From: Candidatus Sulfotelmatobacter sp.
Lineage (GTDB): Bacteria; Acidobacteriota; Terriglobia; Terriglobales; Acidobacteriaceae
NCBI GenBank assembly: GCA_025462865.1
Contig: JAOAPI010000146.1
Coordinates: 61,361-125,360 of the forward strand
Length of the DNA: 64,000 bases
Reading direction: 5' to 3'
The position numbers and the translations under genes are program-made. A model generated the notes under the pieces. That model was not told the origin of the DNA. It made no database searches and saw only the letters and a program-made list of their open reading frames with translations. Positions 25,201 to 35,061 of this stretch are shown in pieces. Position 1 is the first letter of the stretch, and every line of letters starts with the position of its first letter.

Positions 25201-26336
25201 GCCCCCAGCGGACATGTCCCCAAACCTGAACAATTAACGTCCATGCTTGCAATCTGGGTTGCGTTCAGCGTTTGCACGCCACTAGCCGGACAAGTTGGAT
25301 CCTCGGTGCACGGATAACTGATCGAACCAATTTGCATTCCCAGACTTGGCACAACACGCGTGACTTGCAAATTTTCACGCTTACGCTGACCCTCATACGC
25401 GGCAAAGAAAAATAGCCTGTCTTTAATGATCGGACCACCGACATTCACGCCGAAGGTATTGCGCAACAAGAAAGGCGCCTGATTTGGTTGGCCTTGCTGG
25501 ATTTGCGCCGCCTTGTTGAACCAGTCATTGGCTGCGGTAAAAGTGGGCCGGTTATAGATGTAGAAGGAACCGTGAAAGCGGTTGGTACCGCTCTTGGTCA
25601 CAAGGGATACCTGACCGCCTGAGGAACGACCAGAATCCGCATCGGAATTGCTGGTAGTGACCTTGAGCTCCTGCAAAGAATCCAGGGGCGCGCGGATTGC
25701 GCCTTGGAAAGCAGTTCCTAAAAGTTGGTCGTTGTTGTCGACGCCGTCGAGGGTAACGTTGGTCTGGTCGCTGCGGGCGCCGTTTACCGAACCGGCGCGG
25801 CTGTCCGCTGAACCAGCGATATGAGTGCTGTTGCCGGTGAAGACCACTCCGGTCTGGAGACTGAGAATTCCTCCGGGATCGCGCCCTTCGAAGGGGAGAT
25901 CGGCAATTTGGCTGGCCTCGAAAGCATGTCCGAGGGAGGCGTCCTGCGTATTAACGAGCGGGGTCGTCCCTGTAACCTCAACCGTTACGGTTCCACCCGA
26001 GACTTGCATGGTCACGTTCACGGTAGCGGGAGAGGCTACCAAGAGCTCGATGCCATTTTGCTTCATGGTGCCGAATCCTGGGGAGTCTACGACCATGTCG
26101 TACTTCGCGGGGGGCAGCTCGAGAAACTGGTATTCGCCTTGATTGTCAGTCTTAGCGGTACGACTGAAGCCGGTGGCCGGGTTGGTGATTGTCACCGCCG
26201 CGCCAGGAACCACAGCGCCTTTAGAATCGGCGACTGTGCCGCGCAATGAAGTCGTCGCGGACTGGGCGGAAGCCAGAATACCGAAGGAAACAAAACATAC
26301 AAACAACAACGCAAGAACGCGTGATCCAGATCGCAT
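22284..26336 (-). CDS. Oar-like TonB-dependent outer-membrane protein (carboxypeptidase-regulatory domain)
   Basis: 1350 residues. The signal peptide (V-L-A-L-L-F-V-C-F-V-S-F-G-I-L-A-S-A-Q) is followed by a CarboxypepD_reg/Cna-B-like domain (about 28-110: L-R-G-T-V-A-D-S-K-G-A-V-V-P-G-A), a plug-like region (about 120-240, with D-G-V-D-N-N-D and T-K-S-G-T-N-R-F-H-G) and a very large beta-barrel ending R-V-S-E-F-S-L-R-Y-T-F, with the aromatic last residue needed for barrel insertion. This is the Oar-type TonB-dependent group expanded in Acidobacteria, usually tied to uptake of polysaccharide or other large molecules. GGGAGG precedes the ATG. No substrate-specific partner gene is adjacent. Confidence 0.9.
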   Translation of the reverse strand: MRSGSRVLALLFVCFVSFGILASAQSATTSLRGTVADSKGAVVPGAAVTITNPATGFSRTAKTDNQGEYQFLELPPAKYDMVVDSPGFGTMKQNGIELLVASPATVNVTMQVSGGTVTVEVTGTTPLVNTQDASLGHAFEASQIADLPFEGRDPGGILSLQTGVVFTGNSTHIAGSADSRAGSVNGARSDQTNVTLDGVDNNDQLLGTAFQGAIRAPLDSLQELKVTTSNSDADSGRSSGGQVSLVTKSGTNRFHGSFYIYNRPTFTAANDWFNKAAQIQQGQPNQAPFLLRNTFGVNVGGPIIKDRLFFFAAYEGQRKRENLQVTRVVPSLGMQIGSISYPCTEDPTCPASGVQTLNATQIASMDVNCSGLGTCPLGAGPNPLLANIGGANPTALFTQYPAANTNTVGDGFDYQGFTFSSPLPTSLNAYVGKLDYNVTRNGNHRVFIRGIMNNDRQAERNVSTSITNDGGEQFSGRPEAQVEHDNNKGFTVGYTATFSNTLINNFRFGYTSELLNLAGLQTQPFVHFRGMDDINSFTPTINTHIPVKNFVDDVTKVIGSHSFQFGVNYRQIDNLRESNAQNFFAASTNVFWTNNSGISNTGSSLDPAAFGFPAVDSNFSSSYDFAMAALVGLIPQVTANFELSKNLSLIPQGQLVPRHFRDHEFEVYAQDQWRMKPNLTFTYGLRYSLLQPPYETTGTQVAPTISFNDYFKQRSVAAFNGQVFDPIVGFALDGQANGKAPYWAWDYKDFAPRVAFAYSPKGDSGWGKRLWGGPGKTSIRAGYGLYFDHFGEGITNTFDRNGSFGLTTSEVNPAGIQSVDGSARFSGLFNIPTSSADGCGTPPCSLVGAPPTGPFPVIPPIGATTPGGFAITWGLDDKLKTPYSHVIDFSITRELPANFVFEASYVGRFAHRLLQEEDLAAPTNLRDPQSKTTYFQAAQALAKQYASGTPIQNISASSIGTNYWENIFPAAKGTAAGQLLGSSNQAAGTIQPCLGSALSSAAPVTATQAMYDLFCNFSGNETTALELADAPGLINATGDPATGGCFPACATIGGNLTQGYDYYSPQFSSLFAWRSIGNSAYNAGQFSLRHRSGGLEFDLNYTYSKSIDQGSNAERVNEFEGFGLGSQIINSWFPGQNRGVSDFDTTHIVNANWVYQLPFGQGKRFGAHMGKFANAVLGGWTVSGLWRWSSGYPFSMFSPEWATNFELQTPAVPVSAARPKTGSFIVAQASGGTGPNVFQDPGITDSSTNPNAAINLFRPAFPGEAGLRNGLRGPGTFNIDTGVAKTWHITESQFIKFAWQMFNMTNSARFDVGTMSINGNTSLSSSSSFGNFSSTLSNPRVSEFSLRYTF

Positions 26337-26543
26337 GGAGCCTCCCTCACTTTTCGACGGGCGTTAGACGACAACCGCGCTTCCCCGGAAAAAACACCAC
26401 ACGTAGAGAACCCGGGCACTGATGGGGCGCTATTGTGCAACTATGGGGCCACAGAGTTCAAGCTGAATCTGCAGGGGATCACAGTTTTTACAAGGTCGGA
26501 TATTTGTCTTTTCACATACGGGATTTCAGATTCAGGAGACGCT

Positions 26544-27983
26544 TTATGCAGCTTTTTGCTTGTAGTGATGCGATTTATTGATGAGGAATGCGGCGGCCAT
26601 AACAATTATCACGGGATAACATTCGAGTGTGTAGCGGGGTTCTGGATTTTCGAGTGTGCCGAGAAAAAGTGAACGCAATAACAAGAACATAACAAATAAT
26701 CCGATACAGGGTAATGCGCGCCAGCGAAGCAGGCCGGCGGCGGCCATCCCCACATATGCCAAGTTGACGAGGCCGAAAAAGATGCTGACGGCAAGCCAGA
26801 CTGGTTCGTCATCGAACTCCCACCAGCGCGGATCGGCAGGCAGGAGCTCGGTTCGCGGGCGCAGCCACATATCGGCAATGCGCAGAGCGGGAAGCCAGAC
26901 GTAGTAGCGCAAAGGAGCGGAATGAATGCGCGCCACAGCCAGCGCCGCAAAGCGCGCATCGAGTTCTGGAGTCATGTCGTGATCCTGATTGTATTCGGCG
27001 AAAAGCTGCTGGGTTTCTTCGCGCTGTAGAGCCGAATCAAAGGCACGGTGCGGCAGACGTGTGACATCGATTGCGTCTCCGGGAACTTTCCAATAAATTT
27101 CCTGAACGGATGTGTAGTCCGCGATCCACGTTTTGGTCCAGCGATTGAACCCTGACATGACAAGTTCGTCGGAGTCGTTGGCGTAGCGTGGGGCGAGGGG
27201 CTGGAATTTGTGCAGGGTGTGAACGTTGCGCAGCGTCCACGGCACGAGAAGAAGGAATGTGCCGACGGTGAGGAACGCGGCGGCATAGAGAAATGGAAGA
27301 ATGCCTGGACCTGAGGGGAGGCCTAATTCGGTGGCGCTGCGCGATTCTAAATTGCGACGAAATAGAAGCAGGAACAAGTACGCGCCAATGGCAGCGAAGA
27401 GGATTCCGCCGTCCGGGCGCAGAAGAATGCAGGCGCCGACTGACAGACCGCAGGCAAGCCAGATTGCTGACGTCCGCATGGAATTTGATTTTTGATGAAG
27501 GCTGGCAAGGCCGCGAATGGCCAGATCCAGCGCCAATGCGGTGAAGAAAATTTCCAGAGTTTCGGTAAGAGCGGCTGCGGCATAGTTGGCAAGAAAAGGG
27601 CAGAGCGCGGCGAGCACGAAGGCAGCTTTTCCGGCGCGATCAGAAAGCATTCTGCGGGCCAGATCTGCGATCAGAAAGCATGTGCCTAGGTCGAACAAAA
27701 CCTGAATCAGGAGAACGGCGCGGAAGTTGCTCCAACCGAAGATAGCAAAAATCGCCGCGAGAAAGGCAGGATAACCCGGAAGGCGAGAGAGTGTCGGCAC
27801 GACCTCGCCGGAATTGGAGATGCCGTAGATGCCGTGCTGCAGCCAGTTTTCAGCGATATCGGCATAGAGCCGTGAATCGTCCACGACCGCGGGAAAGTGA
27901 ACGACGAAGACGAGCCGGAGCGCGAGCCCTAACAGGGTTGCAGCCAGAAAGAACCGAGCATCCTTCCGCACCAGTGCGAGCAC
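26544..27983 (-). CDS. GT39/ArnT-like polytopic glycosyltransferase
   Basis: 479 residues with about ten to eleven hydrophobic helices. The first periplasmic loop carries the acidic motif V-V-D-D-S-R-L-Y-A-D-I-A and then R-L-P-G-Y-P-A-F-L, matching the GT-C fold (PMT/ArnT, PF13231-type) that uses polyprenyl-phosphate sugars. A periplasmic C-terminal half contains W-K-V-P-G-D and L-R-Y-Y-V-W-L-P. Acceptor unknown; a cell-surface glycan or lipid is likely. It starts at a GTG (27983) without a clear ribosome-binding site and is divergent from the large fusion gene at 28208. Confidence 0.8.
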   Translation of the reverse strand: MLALVRKDARFFLAATLLGLALRLVFVVHFPAVVDDSRLYADIAENWLQHGIYGISNSGEVVPTLSRLPGYPAFLAAIFAIFGWSNFRAVLLIQVLFDLGTCFLIADLARRMLSDRAGKAAFVLAALCPFLANYAAAALTETLEIFFTALALDLAIRGLASLHQKSNSMRTSAIWLACGLSVGACILLRPDGGILFAAIGAYLFLLLFRRNLESRSATELGLPSGPGILPFLYAAAFLTVGTFLLLVPWTLRNVHTLHKFQPLAPRYANDSDELVMSGFNRWTKTWIADYTSVQEIYWKVPGDAIDVTRLPHRAFDSALQREETQQLFAEYNQDHDMTPELDARFAALAVARIHSAPLRYYVWLPALRIADMWLRPRTELLPADPRWWEFDDEPVWLAVSIFFGLVNLAYVGMAAAGLLRWRALPCIGLFVMFLLLRSLFLGTLENPEPRYTLECYPVIIVMAAAFLINKSHHYKQKAA

Positions 27984-28207
27984 GGTTGAGAATATACGCG
28001 TTCGGCGTGACTTTCCGTCAGGGAAAGTGCATCTTAATAGGTAAGAGCACCGCCTCTACCCTGTTACTTTCCTGTGTTTTGCGCGGTGCATGTGGTGGCT
28101 GAGTGTAATAAGGAAGCGAGCTACGCGCGACGCACCCAGATCAGATGAGCTCCGAGCACGAATTGACCGTGTGCCGCGCGCAGCATACGATGAACGATTA
28201 ACTTTCC

Positions 28208-31200
28208 ATGCCAGAACCCGTCTTTTATGATCCACAACGTGCCCGCTGGAAACGCCTGAGACGCTTGGTCGATGCGGTGGTTGCGGCACTGTCGGCGCTG
28301 ATTATTTTCTTTGTGTACACCACTCTGCGCGATGAGCGCCTGCCGGAACTGCTATTTTCGCCCCAGAAGCGGGCCTTTAAGGCGCTCAAGGAAAGCGAGA
28401 AAGAGAAAGCCCGCGAACGCCTGAAGAAACTAGCCAGCCGATCACACCGCAAGTCGAAGCTGGCTGCCTCAGAAGTGAAACTGAATCAGGAAGAAGGCAT
28501 CCGGGCGGCATTCTACGTCCCGTGGGATGCCGCCAGCTTTTCTTCTCTGCGGGATTTCTCCCGTCAGATCGATCTGCTTTATCCGGACTGGCTGCACGTA
28601 CTCACTCCCGACGGCCGCCTGCAGGCGGTTGACGATCAGACCAATAAATTTTTTGACGTCGTGCATAACAATCACTTGCGCTCGGTCGACGACCGGGTGA
28701 TGCCTTTGCTCAGGGCGGAAGACAATTCGATGGAAGTCTTCCCCATGGTGAACAATTTTGACGGCACCGAGTGGGTGGGACAAATCACAGACTTTCTGAA
28801 TAGTCCTTCGGCCCGCCAGCATTTTCGTGAGCAGGTGACGATGTTTCTTTCGTCAGATCATTTTCGCGGACTGATGGTGGATTTTGAAGCGTTCCCCAAA
28901 ATAGGGCAGCCGGGCTATGTTGCGCTACTGAACGAGTTGTCGTCAGACCTGCATGCTCGCGGGATGAAGCTCTACGTCAGCGTTCCCGCACACAATGAGG
29001 AGTTTGATTATCCGGCGATCGCGGCGCCGGCGGACGGCGTCGTAGTGATGAATTATGACGAACACTATCCCGGAGCAGCCTCGGGACCTGTCGCCTCACA
29101 GGATTGGTTTGCCGACAATCTAAAGTTTGCCGTGACGGTCATTCCGCGGGAGAAACTTATCTGCGCGATCGCCAACTATGGCTATGACTGGGTCTTGAAG
29201 CCGAAGAATGGGAAGCTGCCGCCCGACGAAAAAGATCACAGCGTCTCAGTGCAGGAAGCGTGGTTAGCGGCACGCGACTCCGAGGAAGACGTCACCTACG
29301 ACGATGATGCGCTGAATCCCCATTTTAGCTATCTGGATGAGCGCAGCCTTCGCCACGATGTTTGGTTTCTCGATGCGGTGACCGGACTGAATCACATGCG
29401 TGCCGCGCAGACGCTGGGCATTGAGACTTTTGCGCTGTGGCGACTGGGCGGTGAAGACCGCTCAATATGGCGCGTGTGGGACATGCCCGGAGACGCAGGG
29501 GCGTCCGACAAATTGCGGAGTGTGCCTCCGGGCCAGGACGTGGATATGGAGGGGCAGGGCGAGATTCTTCGCATTGAGGATCGCCCGACGCCGGGCTCGC
29601 GCGACCTTACGATCGATCCGAAGACGAAGCTGATCACGGATGAGAATTTTCAGTCCATGCCGGAGCCCTACCGGGTGGGCCGCTACGGATATAGTCCGAA
29701 CAAAGTGGCGCTTACCTTTGATGATGGCCCCGATCCTGATTGGACGCCGAAGATTCTCGACGTGCTGAAGCGTGAGCACGCGCCCGCAACATTCTTCCTG
29801 ATCGGCATTCAGACGGACACGTTCTCAGGGCTGGCGAAGCGTATCTACAACGAGGGTCATACCATCGGCAACCACACCTTCACGCATCCTGACGTCAGCA
29901 ACATTTCCAACAGGCACATGAAGGTCGAGTTGAATCTGACGGAGCGGCTTTTCGCCAGCCTGGTTGGAGTGAGGGCAACACTTTTGCGTCCGCCCTATGC
30001 GATTGATGAGGAACCTGACACAGGCGACCAGGTGCGGCCTCTCGAACTGGCCCAGGATATGGGCTACACGACTGTGGGAAACCGCATCGACCCCAACGAC
30101 TGGAGCAGCAATCCGCGACACTCAGCCGAGCAGATTTCAAGTTACGTACTCACCCACTTGCCGCCCTGCGGGGCGAACGATTTACGTTGCGGCAACATCG
30201 TGCTGCTGCATGACGGCGGCGGCAATCGAGCGGAAACCGTGCGCGCTCTACCGATGATCATTGAGGGCATTCGCGCCCGCGGTTACGAAATTGCGCCGGT
30301 TTATGAGTTGCTGGGCAAGACCCGCGCCGACGTGATGTCCCCGTTGCCCACGGGCCAGCGCTGGGCGGCCCGCCTGGACCGGCTCAGCTTCTGGCTTTTC
30401 GACGCGGCCGTGATGAGCATTACGTGGATCTTCTTTTTGGGCGATCTGCTGATGACCGGCCGTTTGCTGTTCATTGGGGCGGCCGCCGTCTACGACCGCG
30501 TGCAGGAGAAGATTTTTGGAAAGCCGGCGGAAGTTGCTTCGTATAAACCGAAAGTTGCGGTACTCATCCCGGCGTTTAACGAGGAGAAGGTAATTGAGCG
30601 GACGGTGCGCGCCGCCCTTAATTCGAACTATCCCAATCTGCGCGTGATTGTGATCGATGATGGGTCGAAGGACCGCACGCTCGAAGTTGCGCGGAGGGCT
30701 TTTATTGCGGAGGAAGCGGCGGGGAAAGTTCTTATTCTTACCAAAGCGAATGCGGGGAAGGCTGAAGCTCTGAACTACGGGATCGAGCATATTCAAGATG
30801 CCGAACTTTTTGTGGGGATCGATGCGGATACGATCATTGCGGGCGATGCCATCGGACGCCTGGTGCCGCATTTCGTAAATCCGAAAGTTGGTGCGATCGC
30901 GGGCAACGCCAAGGTTGGGAACCGGGTGAATCTCTGGACGCGGTGGCAGGCGCTGGAATACATCACCAGCCAGAACTTTGAGCGGCGGGCTTTGGATGTT
31001 CTGGGAGCCGTCAGCGTGGTGCCGGGAGCGATTGGTGCGTGGCGGGTTTCGGCGGTGAAAGAGGCGGGGGGATACCAGCTCGATACCGTCGCGGAAGATG
31101 CTGATCTGACCATGGCGTTATTGCGACGTGGTTACCGCGTGGAATATGAAGACATGGCTTTGGCTTACACTGAAGCGCCGACCAATGCGAACGGGTTGAT

Positions 31201-31714
31201 GCGCCAGCGCTTTCGGTGGTCGTTCGGCATTCTGCAGGCAGTTTACAAACATCGCGGAGTGTTCGCGCGAAAGGGAGCGTTGGGGTTTGTAGCTCTGCCG
31301 AATATTGTGATCTTCCAAATTTTGCTGCCGCTGGTGTCGCCGCTCATCGACATCATGTTCGCTTTCGGCGCTCTGTGGTATCTGGTGCAAAAATATTTCC
31401 ATCCTGACTCGACCGACCCTGCGAGCTTTCACAAACTGGTGGCGTTCTTCTTTGCGTTTCTTGTGATTGATTTCCTGGCGTCAGCGCTGGCGTTTGCGCT
31501 AGAGCGGAGGCGTCCGGATGACAAGGAAGATGCATGGCTGCTGAGCCAGGTGTGGCTGCAGCGTTTCGCTTATCGTCAGTTATTTTCTGTAGTGTTGTTC
31601 AGGACGCTGAAACGGGCGCTCGAAGGGCGCAGATTTGCGTGGGACAAGCTGGAGCGCACGGCTGCGGTGAAGTATGTGCCATCGGAGAATCGGGATCAGG
31701 TAAAAGTGCCGTAG
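28208..31714 (+). CDS. Three-domain protein: GH18-like, polysaccharide deacetylase (NodB) and GT2 glycosyltransferase
   Basis: 1168 residues. A first membrane helix (about 24-41) is followed by a charged coiled linker and a GH18-like (alpha/beta)8 domain (about 95-425) with M-V-D-F-E-A-F and V-V-M-N-Y-D-E-H-Y. A NodB carbohydrate esterase 4 domain (about 490-700) has T-F-D-D-G-P, N-H-T-F-T-H-P, R-P-P-Y and V-L-L-H-D-G-G. A second helix (about 735-755) leads to a processive GT2 domain (about 780-1010) with I-P-A-F-N-E-E, D-D-G-S, D-A-D-T, E-D-A-D-L and Q-R-F-R-W, then C-terminal helices. GT2 resembles PgaC/HasA/cellulose-synthase enzymes, so the protein probably makes, exports and deacetylates or trims a beta-linked polysaccharide. 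All key motifs are present. Confidence 0.9.
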   Translation: MPEPVFYDPQRARWKRLRRLVDAVVAALSALIIFFVYTTLRDERLPELLFSPQKRAFKALKESEKEKARERLKKLASRSHRKSKLAASEVKLNQEEGIRAAFYVPWDAASFSSLRDFSRQIDLLYPDWLHVLTPDGRLQAVDDQTNKFFDVVHNNHLRSVDDRVMPLLRAEDNSMEVFPMVNNFDGTEWVGQITDFLNSPSARQHFREQVTMFLSSDHFRGLMVDFEAFPKIGQPGYVALLNELSSDLHARGMKLYVSVPAHNEEFDYPAIAAPADGVVVMNYDEHYPGAASGPVASQDWFADNLKFAVTVIPREKLICAIANYGYDWVLKPKNGKLPPDEKDHSVSVQEAWLAARDSEEDVTYDDDALNPHFSYLDERSLRHDVWFLDAVTGLNHMRAAQTLGIETFALWRLGGEDRSIWRVWDMPGDAGASDKLRSVPPGQDVDMEGQGEILRIEDRPTPGSRDLTIDPKTKLITDENFQSMPEPYRVGRYGYSPNKVALTFDDGPDPDWTPKILDVLKREHAPATFFLIGIQTDTFSGLAKRIYNEGHTIGNHTFTHPDVSNISNRHMKVELNLTERLFASLVGVRATLLRPPYAIDEEPDTGDQVRPLELAQDMGYTTVGNRIDPNDWSSNPRHSAEQISSYVLTHLPPCGANDLRCGNIVLLHDGGGNRAETVRALPMIIEGIRARGYEIAPVYELLGKTRADVMSPLPTGQRWAARLDRLSFWLFDAAVMSITWIFFLGDLLMTGRLLFIGAAAVYDRVQEKIFGKPAEVASYKPKVAVLIPAFNEEKVIERTVRAALNSNYPNLRVIVIDDGSKDRTLEVARRAFIAEEAAGKVLILTKANAGKAEALNYGIEHIQDAELFVGIDADTIIAGDAIGRLVPHFVNPKVGAIAGNAKVGNRVNLWTRWQALEYITSQNFERRALDVLGAVSVVPGAIGAWRVSAVKEAGGYQLDTVAEDADLTMALLRRGYRVEYEDMALAYTEAPTNANGLMRQRFRWSFGILQAVYKHRGVFARKGALGFVALPNIVIFQILLPLVSPLIDIMFAFGALWYLVQKYFHPDSTDPASFHKLVAFFFAFLVIDFLASALAFALERRRPDDKEDAWLLSQVWLQRFAYRQLFSVVLFRTLKRALEGRRFAWDKLERTAAVKYVPSENRDQVKVP

Positions 31715-31783
31715 CCGAAGTGCAGCAGCGGACGCGTGGTCGCTGGTGATGCCGTACTTGTTTCTCTATCGAAAGCGCCGTCG

Positions 31784-32938
31784 TTATCGAAACAGGAGTG
31801 TGGCAAACTCAGCCAAGTTTCTGCGCCACACCATCCAGGTGTGCATACCCGGGGTTTCGATATCGGCGTGTTTCACACCCATGGTTGCCAGCCATTGGCG
31901 GAGATCGCGACTCACCCCGATTCGAGGATCTTCGGTGCCGCAGGCGATCCATAGTAGATGCAGTTGCGAATTGGCTTTTGCGTCGAGAGAAGGAAAGTCC
32001 TTTTCAAACTCGACGGGAATGCCACCCGAACTGAAAGATCCGACCCAGGAGAATTTATCGAGGTTGTTCAACCCGGTGAGCAGAGACTCGGAGCCGCCCA
32101 TCGAAAGCCCCGTAATCGCCCGCGCATTGCGATCTTTCGCGATGCGGTATTCGTTTTCGACTTGCGGTATGACTTCGGTGAGCAGAGCTTTGGTAAACAG
32201 TTTGAAATTCTGGTCGCGCAACTGGGCGTGACTCCAGGGATCCCAGTTGTTCCGAACAAACTCCATGGTGCCGTAGCCGAGCGGCATCACCACGATCATT
32301 GGCTTGGCTTTATGCTGCGCGATCAGATTGTCGAGGATTACGTTGGCGTGGCCGACGGCTGTCCATCCGCTGGCATCGTCGCTGTAGCCGTGAAGAAGGT
32401 AGAGAACGGGATAGGTCTGCTTCGCCGTGGGATCGTAATTCGGCGGGGTGTAGACGTAGTAATCGCGATCATCTTGGGCAATCGCGGATTTGTAGAAATG
32501 ATGGTGGATTTCCCCGTGGGGAACGTCATTCAGTTCCCAAGGCAGTGACAATGGACCGGGAACATGCAGCGCACTGGAGGTATTGAGGAGGTTCGGCGTC
32601 AGTTGAGAGTTTGAAGGGTCGATCAGGTGCACGCCATCGGAGACAAAAGAATATCCATAATAGTCCGGCGGGAGCGGGTGGGTGGTGACATTCCAGATAT
32701 CCTGATCATCTTTGCGCATGGGTTGCGGTTCGGCTGCGCCTTCGAGAACGAGTTGGACTTCCTTCGCGTTAGGGGCGCGGAGGCGGAACGCCACAGTGTT
32801 GTCGGGGTGAACCTCAGGAGAAACGAAAGGAGCAAGCGGCGGAGGCTGGGACTGCTCACGCTTCTGTTGAGCGACGGCGAACGTGGCCATCAATAACAGC
32901 AGTGAGAGCAATAGCGGAAGCGGTGAAGGAAGGCGCAA
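31784..32938 (-). CDS. Secreted esterase with N-terminal E-set domain (esterase D/CE1-like)
   Basis: 384 residues from a TTG at 32938, preceded by GGGAGGAAA. Signal peptide (L-P-L-L-L-S-L-L-L-L-M-A-T-F-A-V-A). An immunoglobulin-like E-set/CBM48-type domain (about 40-130, V-A-F-R-L-R-A-P-N-A-K-E-V-Q-L) precedes an alpha/beta-hydrolase esterase (about 150-384). The nucleophile Ser lies in G-L-S-M-G-G-S; the acid Asp is probably in C-G-T-E-D-P-R and the His in G-M-H-T-W. This architecture is typical of xylan feruloyl/acetyl esterases and relatives, so it likely releases acyl groups from plant polysaccharide. It is next to atpC but separated by 36 bp and unrelated in function. Confidence 0.87.
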   Translation of the reverse strand: MRLPSPLPLLLSLLLLMATFAVAQQKREQSQPPPLAPFVSPEVHPDNTVAFRLRAPNAKEVQLVLEGAAEPQPMRKDDQDIWNVTTHPLPPDYYGYSFVSDGVHLIDPSNSQLTPNLLNTSSALHVPGPLSLPWELNDVPHGEIHHHFYKSAIAQDDRDYYVYTPPNYDPTAKQTYPVLYLLHGYSDDASGWTAVGHANVILDNLIAQHKAKPMIVVMPLGYGTMEFVRNNWDPWSHAQLRDQNFKLFTKALLTEVIPQVENEYRIAKDRNARAITGLSMGGSESLLTGLNNLDKFSWVGSFSSGGIPVEFEKDFPSLDAKANSQLHLLWIACGTEDPRIGVSRDLRQWLATMGVKHADIETPGMHTWMVWRRNLAEFATLLFR

Positions 32939-32974
32939 AATTTCCTCCCATGCAGAGACTGAAATCAGAACTGG

Positions 32975-33382
32975 TTAGCTCTTCCCTGCTACATCCAGCC
33001 GCGTTTCGGCTTTGTGCAGTGCATCCAGAGTACGGTCGACGTCAACGTTGGTGTCGCCGCTAGTCAGGCGCTGCTCGGCGCGCTCCTTGGCTTTGCGGGC
33101 ACGATCCACGTCGATTTCGGAAGGGCGTTCGGCGGTCTCGGCGAGGATGGTGACTTTATCAGGTAGCACTTCGGCGAATCCCCAGGCAACGGCGAGACGC
33201 TGCTGTTCGTTATTGCCGGTATGGAACGTTACTTCTCCGACTGAAAGCTCGGTGATCAGCGGCGCGTGTCCGGGAAGAACGCCGAGGTAGCCATTCTTGC
33301 CGGGGATTTGGGCCTCGGTGGCCGCCGTGTCTACGACTTTCTTTTCCGGCGTGACGATCTCGAGATGGAAGGTGTCTGGCAT
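32975..33382 (-). CDS. atpC: F1F0 ATP synthase subunit epsilon
   Basis: 135 residues, the usual length. N-terminal beta-sandwich (F-H-L-E-I-V-T-P-E-K-K-V-V; Q-I-P-G-K-N-G-Y-L-G-V-L-P-G-H-A-P-L-I-T) and a C-terminal helical hairpin. It couples the central stalk to the c-ring and can inhibit ATP hydrolysis. The ATG at 33382 fits the family N-terminus. The longer frame upstream is encoded by a TGTCGTT heptad array (33385-33419), which leaves no Shine-Dalgarno sequence in front of this start. Last gene of the atp operon. Confidence 0.95.
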   Translation of the reverse strand: MPDTFHLEIVTPEKKVVDTAATEAQIPGKNGYLGVLPGHAPLITELSVGEVTFHTGNNEQQRLAVAWGFAEVLPDKVTILAETAERPSEIDVDRARKAKERAEQRLTSGDTNVDVDRTLDALHKAETRLDVAGKS

Positions 33383-33384
33383 GT

Positions 33385-33419
33385 TGTTGTTTGTCGTTGG
33401 TCGTTTGTCGTTTGTTGTT
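33385..33419 (-). repeat. TGTCGTT-type heptad array abutting the atpC start
   Basis: Five seven-base units (TGTTGTT, TGTCGTT, GGTCGTT, TGTCGTT, TGTTGTT on the plus strand) ending two bases from the atpC start codon. In the mRNA they read as an A/C-rich, unstructured leader with no Shine-Dalgarno. A related, opposite-looking stretch (GCTAACAATTTGCGACTAACGAC, split here as GCTAAC and ACTAACGAC) lies near the atpD stop at about 33454-33476. Confidence 0.85.
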
Positions 33420-33482
33420 AGCCCCAAGGTTTCCGTCGGCGGTGTGCGCCAATGGCTAACAATTTGCGACTAACGACTGTTC

Positions 33483-34996
<1,514 letters not shown>

Positions 34997-35061
34997 TAAC
35001 TGTCGTGCAGGGCCCGGCAAATACCGCGTCCTGCTAAATGCTGACTGCGAATTGCTCTTTC

